Positions 56,671 through 64,000 of a stretch of DNA of 64,000 bases are shown here, one piece after another. Source of the DNA: Acinetobacter gandensis (lineage in GTDB: Bacteria; Pseudomonadota; Gammaproteobacteria; Pseudomonadales; Moraxellaceae); NCBI RefSeq assembly GCF_001678755.1, contig NZ_LZDS01000027.1, positions 62,001 to 126,000 on the forward strand, given 5' to 3'. Under the pieces are notes generated by a model. That model searched no databases. It had not been told where the DNA came from and worked only from the letters and a program-made list of their open reading frames with translations. The position numbers and the translations under genes are program-made. The first letter of the stretch is position 1. Each line of letters starts with the position of its first letter.

Positions 56671-57558
56671 CTAAACCTTCGGGCTAATTTCATCTAAAAC
56701 ACGCATAATTTCAGCTTTGGTTTTAAAGAAACGACTAAATAAGCTCGATACTGACCCAATCATCGTGATATGACCGACACGAGGAATTTCTATTAACTGA
56801 CTGTGATTTCCCAATGCCTTTAATTGACGGTCTAAATCTTCACTATTATTTACCCCAACAATATCGTCATTCGCGGCAGTAAATAAGTAGTGTTTTACTT
56901 TGTTAGATTCAACAAAATAATACGGCATCACTTGCTGATATGGGACATCTTGATCGAAAGCCTCAGCACAAATTGGGTCACCTTTATAGTCAAAATGATA
57001 AGGCCCAGCCAAGCCGACAATGGCACGAATGTTTTCACGGATTTGTAATTGATATGGCTGAGGATGGTACAGCGCAGACATGACATTAAATGCCCCTGCT
57101 GAATGCCCCATCAACACCAAATCTTCTAGTTCGATCTGCAACTTATGCTGTGATTGCGTCAAATAGTTTAATGCTAGACTCAAATCATCAATTGATGCAG
57201 GAAAAATATGTTCTGGTGCAAGTTGATAGTTTATAACCGCAACATCAAAACCTTCTTTAGCAAAGGCTTCACCAATAAAACCATAGTCTTTTTTATCACC
57301 ATGCATCCATGCGCCACCATGTACAAATACAATCAGTGGGCGCTTTTGACGTGGTTGCTCAGTACGATATAAATCCAAACGATGACGGGCTTTTAAGCCA
57401 TACGCAATATTACTTTGGATGCTATAACCTTTTTTAGGTGTGAGCCGATTGAGTGCAAGACTACCAAAATCATAGATTCTAAAGTCTCGATAAAGTGATT
57501 TTGCCAGCTCCACCTTTTGTTGAAGCTGTTGTGACCAAAGCTGAAACTTGCTCGACAT
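56671..57558 (-). CDS. alpha/beta-hydrolase, HSL/BD-FAE-like esterase
   Basis: 295 residues of cytoplasmic hydrolase fold. The oxyanion motif VFVHGGAWMHGDK is near residue 78 and the nucleophile elbow LMGHSAGAFN is near residue 150. A late Asp (AANDDIVGV) and His (PRVGHITMIG) complete the triad. No signal peptide is seen. The substrate is likely a short-chain ester or acetylated compound. It lies 27 bases downstream of the dolP-like gene and could share its transcript. Confidence 0.85.
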   Translation of the reverse strand: MSSKFQLWSQQLQQKVELAKSLYRDFRIYDFGSLALNRLTPKKGYSIQSNIAYGLKARHRLDLYRTEQPRQKRPLIVFVHGGAWMHGDKKDYGFIGEAFAKEGFDVAVINYQLAPEHIFPASIDDLSLALNYLTQSQHKLQIELEDLVLMGHSAGAFNVMSALYHPQPYQLQIRENIRAIVGLAGPYHFDYKGDPICAEAFDQDVPYQQVMPYYFVESNKVKHYLFTAANDDIVGVNNSEDLDRQLKALGNHSQLIEIPRVGHITMIGSVSSLFSRFFKTKAEIMRVLDEISPKV

Positions 57559-57585
57559 AGATTTTCGATACTAAATAATTGAGAT

Positions 57586-58287
57586 TTATTGTGCGTAATT
57601 TGGATCAACTGCATCTGGGTCAATGGCAACGGGCGTTTGTACTTCAGGTTGCACATCACTAACAGTTGGTGTGGTAAAGCTCGAGTTGATACTACGCTCT
57701 TGTGGATTTGAGCTTTGTTCAACATTGTCAATTAAAGTGACAATTCGCGTTACATTACCCACTTGTTGCAAGATTTGATTTAAGTCTGTGATTTCCGCAC
57801 TGTTTAAACGGCCCATCACATAAAGAACAGCATCTTCAGTATGAATGTGTACTTTGCTGTCAGATACCACAGGCGCTTTCATAATTAGCCCACGGGTATT
57901 AGCTGTTACAGCTGTATCTTGCATAATAGTGCTGTAGCTAATTTGGTTGCCCACAGTAATATAATTATGTACGTTTTTAACATCACTCATTGAACGAACA
58001 TTTTCTTCAGCCAATTCTTTTAAGTGATTATCAGGCACTTGGCCTGTTAACAACACATTGCCATGAAAGCTTTCAATATTGACACGAGATTGTTTAAAAC
58101 GACTGTCTAATTTATATAAATTAATTTTTGCAGTACGAACAATAGATGAGTCAATAAATACTTGCCCCAAAGAGCGTGCACCACTTTCCGTTCCTACAGG
58201 TGCTGAGCCTGTACCATTTGAAATAAAACTCGCACATCCTGATAAACTCGCGACACAAAGCATCGTCATTGCAATACGCTTAACCAC
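57586..58287 (-). CDS. dolP: BON-domain outer-membrane lipoprotein DolP (YraP)
   Basis: 233-residue lipoprotein: signal ending at lipobox SLSGC (Cys near residue 18) and two BON domains (about 45–115 and 122–195, VNIESFHGNVLLTGQV and VHIHTEDAVLYVMGRL), then a flexible Pro/Thr tail of about 40 residues absent from E. coli DolP. DolP supports outer-membrane integrity and BAM activity. A GTG start has AGGAG 9 bases upstream. Together with yraN, the lpoA-like gene and rsmI it reproduces the E. coli yraL–yraM–yraN–yraP order without diaA. Confidence 0.88.
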   Translation of the reverse strand: MVKRIAMTMLCVASLSGCASFISNGTGSAPVGTESGARSLGQVFIDSSIVRTAKINLYKLDSRFKQSRVNIESFHGNVLLTGQVPDNHLKELAEENVRSMSDVKNVHNYITVGNQISYSTIMQDTAVTANTRGLIMKAPVVSDSKVHIHTEDAVLYVMGRLNSAEITDLNQILQQVGNVTRIVTLIDNVEQSSNPQERSINSSFTTPTVSDVQPEVQTPVAIDPDAVDPNYAQ

Positions 58288-58349
58288 TCAGCACAACTCC
58301 TAAAATTTTTACACCGGTATTTTTCTATGCATTTACACAGTTTCTTTTA

Positions 58350-58760
58350 TCAGAGATTAATCAACTCTTGATCAAAAGTAAAAGCATTTTCAATCCATTG
58401 CTGATCATACGGGTATTTTGAAAAGTCTTGCTGTAGTGTTTTTGCAAAGTGTTGATAAAAATCAAAACAAATCACATCAAAGCGACAATAATAATCATAA
58501 AAATGTGACTGTTCATTTAAAAAATGCAACGCGGTCTTCATCATTTTACGTTGTTTGTGAATCGAGATTGTTTCTATCGCTTGTGCATATTGGGTATTTG
58601 AACGCGCTTTAACTTCAATAAAAACCAAGTCTTTTTCTCGAGCTACGATCAAATCAATTTCGCCATAACGACTATGTAAATTACGTTGTACCAAGACATA
58701 ATTTTGCTGCTGTGCCCATGTTAGCGCTTGCTGCTCTGCCCACTGGCCTAAGTTCATCAT
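58350..58760 (-). CDS. yraN: YraN / UPF0102 nuclease-fold protein
   Basis: 136 residues from the ATG at 58760 (GAGG 8 bases upstream; a GTG at 58766 is less well spaced). The core RYGEIDLIVAREKDLVFIEVKAR carries the Asp-Glu-x-Lys pattern of a restriction-endonuclease-like fold, as in all UPF0102 proteins. The role is not firmly known in this family. It sits between the lpoA-like and dolP genes as in Enterobacteria. Confidence 0.93.
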   Translation of the reverse strand: MMNLGQWAEQQALTWAQQQNYVLVQRNLHSRYGEIDLIVAREKDLVFIEVKARSNTQYAQAIETISIHKQRKMMKTALHFLNEQSHFYDYYCRFDVICFDFYQHFAKTLQQDFSKYPYDQQWIENAFTFDQELINL

Positions 58761-58788
58761 ATCCACACCCTCAATCTAACTTTTCCTA

Positions 58789-59733
58789 TTAAATTGAAAT
58801 CGGCTCAATACCCTTTTTAGTTCGTTGATAGCAATGTGGAATACGGTGAATTTGATTGTCACTGATTTTAATTAATCCTGTCCTGCCCTGAAATTCTAAA
58901 CTTTTTAATTTGGGCTCTTGTAAATATTGCTTCGCGATATGCCACGCGTCACCACCGAAAGCCATTAAACGTTGATATGGCATCGCAACAGGATTATGTT
59001 CATAAGCCCGCATTACATCTGACCACTTCGCATCATACAATGCTGGTGCATCACAAAACTTCACCCCCATTGGTACTGGTTGATCGGCCTCAATTGCATT
59101 GGCCAACGTGTAAATTTGCTTTTTAGGTAAATTATTTTGACTATTTAACCACTGATTATTACCGAGCAATAACACCCCCTGATATTTCTTTATTTTTGCA
59201 GGCAATTGATCAATAACATGTAATGGCAGAGGTGTTTGACTCATGAGCACCATTAACATCAGTTCATGCTCATCCTCTGTCCCTGGCTGCCTGAACACCA
59301 TCACTTCTTTTAATTGATCTTTTTCAAAAACATTTTTTAAAGCTACAGCATCATCACGTTTGGCCAAACTATATTGCCAAACATTGGCCATTTGATTTGA
59401 AGATTCATTTAATGCAAGTACACGGACTTTCGGTTTGGCCTTGACCAAGGCTTCGACGTCTTGACGTGCAAGTGGTCCAATGACCAGTTGTGTTTTTTTA
59501 TTGACGTGTTTTTTTAATAAAGCTGCTATCTGCTTTTGATCCGAATTAATAAATTTTACGGGTACTTTATAGTCGGATGAATTATATGCGCTGTTGAAAC
59601 CTTGCTTAATACTGGATGCGGCTCGCGCCATAGGGCCAGATTCGGGTAGAATGACCAATACATTTGCTTGTGCTGCTGAAATTAAACTGCTTAGCAAGCA
59701 AAAAACCATTATTTTTTTCTTATTATCCAACAT
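58789..59733 (-). CDS. LpoA/LppC-like penicillin-binding-protein activator, short form
   Basis: 314 residues with a hydrophobic signal (to about residue 23, SAAQA) and a periplasmic-binding-protein-like domain: VLVILPESGPMARAASSIKQG, QLVIGPLARQDVEALV, RVLALNES, LMAFGGDAWHIA. This equals the C-terminal domain of E. coli LpoA (YraM), which activates PBP1a; the N-terminal TPR domain is missing. No lipobox cysteine is seen at the signal end, so it may be soluble. It is divergent from rsmI with only ten bases between start codons. Called LpoA-like by domain and synteny. Confidence 0.8.
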   Translation of the reverse strand: MLDNKKKIMVFCLLSSLISAAQANVLVILPESGPMARAASSIKQGFNSAYNSSDYKVPVKFINSDQKQIAALLKKHVNKKTQLVIGPLARQDVEALVKAKPKVRVLALNESSNQMANVWQYSLAKRDDAVALKNVFEKDQLKEVMVFRQPGTEDEHELMLMVLMSQTPLPLHVIDQLPAKIKKYQGVLLLGNNQWLNSQNNLPKKQIYTLANAIEADQPVPMGVKFCDAPALYDAKWSDVMRAYEHNPVAMPYQRLMAFGGDAWHIAKQYLQEPKLKSLEFQGRTGLIKISDNQIHRIPHCYQRTKKGIEPISI

Positions 59734-59743
59734 GGAGAAACCT

Positions 59744-60586
59744 ATGAGTGCTCAGTTATTTGTTGTTGCGACTCCAATCGGGCACTTAGATGATATTAGT
59801 TATCGTGCAATTGATGTTTTGAAGTCGGTTAAAATTATTGCCGCTGAGGATACACGAACTTCTGCACAATTACTTAAGCATTTTGGTATCTCAACCCCCT
59901 TAACTGCATGTCATGATCACAATGAAAATAACAAGATTGATCAACTGATTGAACGTCTTGAAAATGGTGAGAATATGGCGTTAATCAGTGATGCTGGTAC
60001 GCCATTAATCAGTGATCCAGGGTTTAAATTAGTCCGTGCTGCACAAGAAAAAAATATCCGTGTTATTCCAGTTCCAGGTGCATGTGCCGCAATTGCCGCA
60101 CTGAGTGCTGTAGGCTTACCTAGTGACCGTTTTAGTTTTGAAGGTTTCTTACCTTCTAAACAATCACAACGTTTATTGGCACTAGAAAAACTTAAAGATG
60201 AAACTCAAACCATGATTATCTATGAAGCGCCACATCGTATTGTCGATAGCTTAAAAGATATGGTTGAGGTTTTTGGTGCGGATCGTCCTGTCGGTTTTGC
60301 ACGTGAGATCACCAAAACATTTGAAACCATTAAAAAAATGGCTTTGGGTGAATTGGTACAGTTTATAGAGTCTGATCACAACCAACAAAAAGGTGAAATC
60401 GTACTGGTGATTGGTGGTGCTACGGTTGAAAAAGACTTAGACCAGGAAAAGCTAGATAAATTATTAACTCGCTTACTTCAAGATTTATCAGTCAAAGCTG
60501 CATCACAATTGGCCGCAGATTTAACAGGTATTAAAAAGAAAGTGGCTTACCAACGCGCTTTAGAGTTAACGCAAGCAAACGACTAA
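59744..60586 (+). CDS. rsmI: 16S rRNA (cytidine1402-2'-O)-methyltransferase RsmI
   Basis: 280 residues from the ATG at 59744 (GGAG upstream; an ATG at 59732 is in frame but less well placed). Tetrapyrrole-methylase fold with LFVVATPIGHLDDISYRA at the start, then AAEDTRTS, ALISDAGTPLISDPGFKLV and the family signature YEAPHRI. It 2'-O-methylates C1402 of 16S rRNA for decoding fidelity. Divergent from the lpoA-like gene, as yraL–yraM in E. coli. Confidence 0.95.
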   Translation: MSAQLFVVATPIGHLDDISYRAIDVLKSVKIIAAEDTRTSAQLLKHFGISTPLTACHDHNENNKIDQLIERLENGENMALISDAGTPLISDPGFKLVRAAQEKNIRVIPVPGACAAIAALSAVGLPSDRFSFEGFLPSKQSQRLLALEKLKDETQTMIIYEAPHRIVDSLKDMVEVFGADRPVGFAREITKTFETIKKMALGELVQFIESDHNQQKGEIVLVIGGATVEKDLDQEKLDKLLTRLLQDLSVKAASQLAADLTGIKKKVAYQRALELTQAND

Positions 60587-60613
60587 ATTTACATTTATTT
60601 CATCTTTATAAAC

Positions 60614-60637
60614 TTATGGAATCTTCGGATTCCATAA
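60614..60637. terminator. UUCG-capped hairpin after rsmI
   Basis: TTATGGAATC-TTCG-GATTCCATAA forms a perfect 10-bp stem 28 bases after the rsmI stop. It has no T-run, so it may be an attenuating or stabilising structure. Confidence 0.45.
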
Positions 60638-60682
60638 ACGATATAATTAAATAAACAACTTCAAAAACAATATGTAATAGTG

Positions 60683-61114
60683 ATGAATAAAATGTCGATA
60701 AAACAATCTCTCAAAAATAATGCTGTGTGGATTGTATTTAATCTAGTTTGGTTCATCATGCTTGCGCATATTCTTTATTATGGTCTAAAACCTTATCGTC
60801 ACTATCGCTTTGAAGAGCTGATCAGCGCTGACCCGCATGCTGTATTGATGACCATGATCTTGCTTTCATTGTATTTCATTGCTGGCAATATAATGAAGTA
60901 CACTGGATTCTGGCCGCGCCGTCGTTACCTGTCTTATTTGATTCTGAGTACTGTTTTAATGTTTCAAAGCTTTGTTGCATTTATTGGTGCTATGCATTCA
61001 CCGCCATACTGGGCAGCATTTATTATCAATTCTATGTTTCTACTATTACTACATTTTGTGTTTTATCCAATCTATGCGATTAGTCGAAAATATATGAAAC
61101 CGCAAAAAAATTAA
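60683..61114 (+). CDS. small four-helix membrane protein, hypothetical
   Basis: 143 residues from the ATG at 60683 (a GTG directly before it is possible). Four hydrophobic segments lie around residues 13–35, 53–70, 80–102 and 108–132. The loop between segments 1 and 2 is about 20 residues and charged; the C-terminus is basic (ISRKYMKPQKN). No known family is recognised. It stands as a single gene between rsmI and a terminator. Confidence 0.7.
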   Translation: MNKMSIKQSLKNNAVWIVFNLVWFIMLAHILYYGLKPYRHYRFEELISADPHAVLMTMILLSLYFIAGNIMKYTGFWPRRRYLSYLILSTVLMFQSFVAFIGAMHSPPYWAAFIINSMFLLLLHFVFYPIYAISRKYMKPQKN

Positions 61115-61185
61115 AGTTGTATAAGTAAATTGAGAACGTTCAAAAATAGAATAACTGTCACAACAAGTTCTTGGGCAAAACACAA

Positions 61186-61214
61186 AAAAAACACCACTTG
61201 ATGTGGTGTTTTTT
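61186..61214. terminator. convergent terminator
   Basis: AAAAAACACCAC / GTGGTGTTTTTT with a 5-base loop lies between the membrane-protein gene and the converging acidic-protein gene. Confidence 0.88.
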
Positions 61215-61217
61215 ATT

Positions 61218-61466
61218 TTAATCTTTTGCAGACTCGTCTGGAGGTACTTCAGTAATACGCCCACCACGAGCTAAGAATGCCGCAACTTCATCTTCAAGTG
61301 CTTGACGCTGTTTAAGCTTTGCAGTCACTGTTAGCGTTTCTGCTTCTGCAGTGTCGCCATCCGTTGCAGAATCAGCTGCATCACCCGCGCCTTTTTCAGC
61401 AGCTTGCGCTTCGTCTTCGTCGACTACTGAGTCTTCAGCATCATCATAATCGTTCATATCAGTCAT
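61218..61466 (-). CDS. SutA-like small acidic RNA-polymerase-associated protein (putative)
   Basis: 82 residues. The first 45 are extremely acidic and Ala-rich, without structure. The rest is KLKQRQALEDEVAAFLARGG then RITEVPPDESAKD. The helix ending in FLxRGG followed by a short V/I-x-E stretch resembles the C-terminal part of Pseudomonas SutA, an acidic RNA-polymerase-binding regulator of slow-growing cells, but the protein is shorter. GGAG is 7 bases before the ATG. The similarity is recalled, not measured. Confidence 0.6.
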   Translation of the reverse strand: MTDMNDYDDAEDSVVDEDEAQAAEKGAGDAADSATDGDTAEAETLTVTAKLKQRQALEDEVAAFLARGGRITEVPPDESAKD

Positions 61467-61643
61467 CGTGTTCTCCCCGCTAATGACTTATGTTTGCCAG
61501 TGGATGGCTGGTTTTAAATTAAAAGAAATTTAACAATCTCTGAGCTTTTCGCATAGTGCCTAAGATCAAAAAATCGTATCTTTTTTAATCAAAATCGTAA
61601 CCTTGTATAAACGATTGCTTAAAAATTATCTATTTTTCGATTA

Positions 61644-62885
61644 TCAAGCATAGATCGTGTCTTTGAGAATACTTAAGCCATTCGCCTGAGCCATGAAGGC
61701 ATCTTTCAGAACTGCCTGATTTTCAACTTGTTTGAGACCAATATTACGCGCCCAAACCACAGGTGATAAAGTCGTGGTTTCCAACCAACCAATTGCTGAC
61801 ATGCTATGCATCATGGCATCATTTTGGCCTTTACGACGATGCTCATAACGTTTCAAAGTTTGCTCATGTGCCCAAACACCACGCTTTTTATCCTTCAAGA
61901 GCACATCACATAACACCGCAGCATCTAAGCAACCAATATTCACACCTTGCCCCGCTAATGGATGAATCACATGTGCAGCATCGCCAATTAAAGCCAAGCC
62001 ATCACGCACGTATTGCTGTGCAGCACGCGCTTTGAGCGGAAACTTAGCACGCGGTGTTGCTTCTAGTACTTCGCCTAACATGTGATGGCTTTCACGTGTC
62101 AATAATTGAGTGAATTCAGTGTCATTTAAAGCCACATATTCATCGGCATAATCATCTGGCAAAGTCCAAACGATAGACTGCCAATAACCACTTTCTTCCG
62201 GCTTTAAACTTGCCATCGGCAAGAATGCCAAAGGCCCAGTTTCCAAGAAAATTTGACGTGCCACATGCTGATGCGGTTGGGCGGTTTTTATGGCACAACT
62301 CACCCCTGCTTGTTTGTAATCTAGGACATCTAAATCAATAAAAGCCTGTTCACGTACAAAGGAGTTTGCGCCATCTGCACCGATGACTAATTTAGTTTTC
62401 AGCTGCGTGCCATCAGCAAGATGAATGATCCACACACCTACACCTTGCTCAACGCGATTCACTTTGACTTGGGTACGATAATCTTGCAATTGTTCGAGCA
62501 ATTGTTGTTGAATCGCCAAGTTCAATAGACTCGGTTCGACCATTGAGCCTAAAGCTTGCTCGACACTCGGTGTTTGCTCCGAAACATGCCCAAAGTTAAT
62601 TTCACCATAGCCATTTTTATTCCAAACTTGCATACCCGTATACGGCTGCTGACGTGCAAGTTTTTCCCATACTTGCACTGTTTTTAATAAGTGAATCGTC
62701 GCTTGGCTTAAAGCAAGTACACGTGGATTGGCGACGCTTTTGGTTTTTTCAGCATCTAAAATGGGTGCTGCATCAAGTACCGTCGCTTGCACACCACCTT
62801 GAGCGAGTAATAGAGCCGTTAAACCACCAACAAGGCCACCACCGACAATTACGACATCTAAAACATCAGACTGATTTACACTCAT
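61644..62885 (-). CDS. FAD-dependent ubiquinone-ring hydroxylase (UbiF/UbiI-like)
   Basis: 413-residue flavin monooxygenase of ubiquinone synthesis. It has the N-terminal dinucleotide motif VVIVGGGLVGGLTALLLAQGG (in part), the DG motif LVIGADGANSFVREQ near residue 165 and the FAD motif ALIGDAAHVIHPLAGQGVNIGCLDA (in part) near residue 290. Which ring position (C5 or C6) is oxidised cannot be told from motifs. The start overlaps the upstream gene's stop as ATGA, so both hydroxylases are co-translated. Confidence 0.88.
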   Translation of the reverse strand: MSVNQSDVLDVVIVGGGLVGGLTALLLAQGGVQATVLDAAPILDAEKTKSVANPRVLALSQATIHLLKTVQVWEKLARQQPYTGMQVWNKNGYGEINFGHVSEQTPSVEQALGSMVEPSLLNLAIQQQLLEQLQDYRTQVKVNRVEQGVGVWIIHLADGTQLKTKLVIGADGANSFVREQAFIDLDVLDYKQAGVSCAIKTAQPHQHVARQIFLETGPLAFLPMASLKPEESGYWQSIVWTLPDDYADEYVALNDTEFTQLLTRESHHMLGEVLEATPRAKFPLKARAAQQYVRDGLALIGDAAHVIHPLAGQGVNIGCLDAAVLCDVLLKDKKRGVWAHEQTLKRYEHRRKGQNDAMMHSMSAIGWLETTTLSPVVWARNIGLKQVENQAVLKDAFMAQANGLSILKDTIYA

Positions 62886-64000
62886 GCTTTTAACCCCATT
62901 GCGTAGTTAGCAACCAGTGGTTTAACGCCCGGAATGGTATCAAAGGCCACCAATCCAGTATTACGGATAAACTTCAACAATGGATTGCGATTGCTAAAAC
63001 CACGTACGACAGAATCACAGAATTTGATCACACGCTGTTGATCGGTTAGACGTGATCTTTCGTAATCTAACAACATTGCGGCATCGCCTAAATCTGCATT
63101 GTTGCTCACTTGTTCTGTTAAATAACGTAATAATACATGGGCATCACGCATACAAAGATTGAAGCCCTGACCTGCCACTGGATGAATGGTATGTGCTGCA
63201 TTACCCATCAACACTACACGTCCAACTGCTTGTTTCTCAGCAAGCACTTGTGACAATGGAAAGCTAAAGCGTTTACCAGTTTTTTGAAACTTACCTGCAC
63301 GGTCGCCATAGGTTTGTTGTAATGCATCAAGGAAATGTTGATCATTTTCATCACCCAACCATTCTCCTTCAGTCCCTTTAGCAACAGGCCAAACAACAGA
63401 ACGACGGTATTCACCCGGTAAAGGTAATAGTGCCAGAGGCCCTAAATGGCTAAAGCGTTCAAAACCTACATGATTATGCGGTTTAGAGGTTTGGACTGTG
63501 GTCACAATAGCAACTTGGTCATAGTCATGCACAGATGCGCCAATGCCTAAGGCTTTGCGGCAGAATGAATCACGACCATCTGCAGCAATCACAATTTTTG
63601 CTTGTAGTTTGAGTTGTTCTTCACCGCGCTGTGCTTCGATATAGGCATGGTCTGCATCTTGCGTAAGTGATGTGACTTGCACACCATCTATCAACTCGAT
63701 GAGTGTTTGTTTTTTGACTTCCGTGAGCAATACGCGACCGAGCCATGCGTTTTCAATCACTTGCCCAAAGCTTTCGACTTTTTCTTGATCTGCTTTTAAA
63801 CGCGCCTTACCAAAGCTGCCCTGTTCAGTAATGTTAACTTCTAAAATAGGCGTTGCATGTTCTTGCAAAGCGCTCCACAAGCCAAGTTCTTGGTAGATTT
63901 GCACGGTACGGCGTGACAATGCACTGTTTCGCGCATCGAAACTTGAGTGATATGGGGCAAGGTTTGCATCATCATAATTGGGGTATTTGATTGCTTCGAG
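62882..64000 (-). CDS. FAD-dependent ubiquinone-ring hydroxylase UbiH-like (5' end outside window)
   Basis: The frame stays open to the right edge, adding about 27 residues (ending FDARNSALSRRTV) before the internal TTG at 63919; the N-terminal FAD dinucleotide motif lies beyond 64000. Visible motifs are LSRRTVQIYQELGLW, IVIAADGRDSFCRKALG and VLMGNAAHTIHPVAGQGFNL. It resembles UbiH (C1 hydroxylation) in motifs and in being paired with a second hydroxylase gene. 373 codons are visible. Confidence 0.87.
   Translation of the reverse strand, partial: LEAIKYPNYDDANLAPYHSSFDARNSALSRRTVQIYQELGLWSALQEHATPILEVNITEQGSFGKARLKADQEKVESFGQVIENAWLGRVLLTEVKKQTLIELIDGVQVTSLTQDADHAYIEAQRGEEQLKLQAKIVIAADGRDSFCRKALGIGASVHDYDQVAIVTTVQTSKPHNHVGFERFSHLGPLALLPLPGEYRRSVVWPVAKGTEGEWLGDENDQHFLDALQQTYGDRAGKFQKTGKRFSFPLSQVLAEKQAVGRVVLMGNAAHTIHPVAGQGFNLCMRDAHVLLRYLTEQVSNNADLGDAAMLLDYERSRLTDQQRVIKFCDSVVRGFSNRNPLLKFIRNTGLVAFDTIPGVKPLVANYAMGLKA

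Overview
The window is a stretch of Acinetobacter-type chromosome (Moraxellaceae) carrying one integrated mobile element. Several features point to that genus: an RNase HI–DnaQ fusion gene, an lldP-lldR-lldD-dld lactate operon, a very long MltD-type lytic transglycosylase with eight LysM repeats, short A+T-rich intergenic DNA, and five identical tRNA-Glu genes. The species cannot be fixed from sequence reading alone.

Left chromosomal part (1–4664): the start of a DUF817 membrane protein, hemE, an L,D-transpeptidase, a pirin and a 41-residue lipoprotein. Integrated element (4665–20122): about 15.4 kb inserted at the 3' end of tRNA-Ser(UGA). It is bounded by a 16-bp direct repeat of the tRNA end, with matching integrase arm-type repeats just inside both ends. 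It carries a P4-type tyrosine recombinase, an AlpA-like regulator, and a ColE1-style mobilization cassette: mobC, then mobA with mobB and mobD nested inside it in another frame. The cargo is one A+T-rich operon on the minus strand. It reads small dynamin-like GTPase, large dynamin-like GTPase, unknown 293-residue protein, HerA/DUF87 ATPase with a glycine-zipper segment, LHH-type HNH nuclease, SUKH/SMI1 immunity-like protein. I do not recognise this six-gene combination as a named system. It is the best candidate here for a new defence or inter-bacterial conflict module.

Right chromosomal part (20109–64000): tRNA-Ser, fadH, the D/L-lactate operon with three inverted-repeat operators in its upstream region, argG, a GGDEF diguanylate cyclase, pyrC-rnt, a Fur-box-linked TonB receptor, two MmuP-like permeases interspersed with five tRNA-Glu(UUC) genes, a frameshifted alpha/beta hydrolase, a YiiX-like hydrolase, an old-yellow-enzyme-family oxidoreductase, a yejABEF peptide ABC importer, mltD, rnhA-dnaQ, fimL-nudC, an esterase, the envelope cluster dolP–yraN–lpoA-like with divergent rsmI, a SutA-like acidic protein, and two overlapping ubiquinone-ring hydroxylase genes, the second running off the right edge.

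How the parts work together: the lactate genes form one uptake–oxidation unit controlled by LldR. The envelope genes (L,D-transpeptidase, MltD, LpoA-like, DolP) serve peptidoglycan and outer-membrane upkeep. The mobile element has everything needed to excise (integrase, AlpA) and to be mobilized by a helper plasmid (Mob proteins, probable oriT), but no conjugation pore of its own. All calls are from reading sequence and recalling families; no database search was run.
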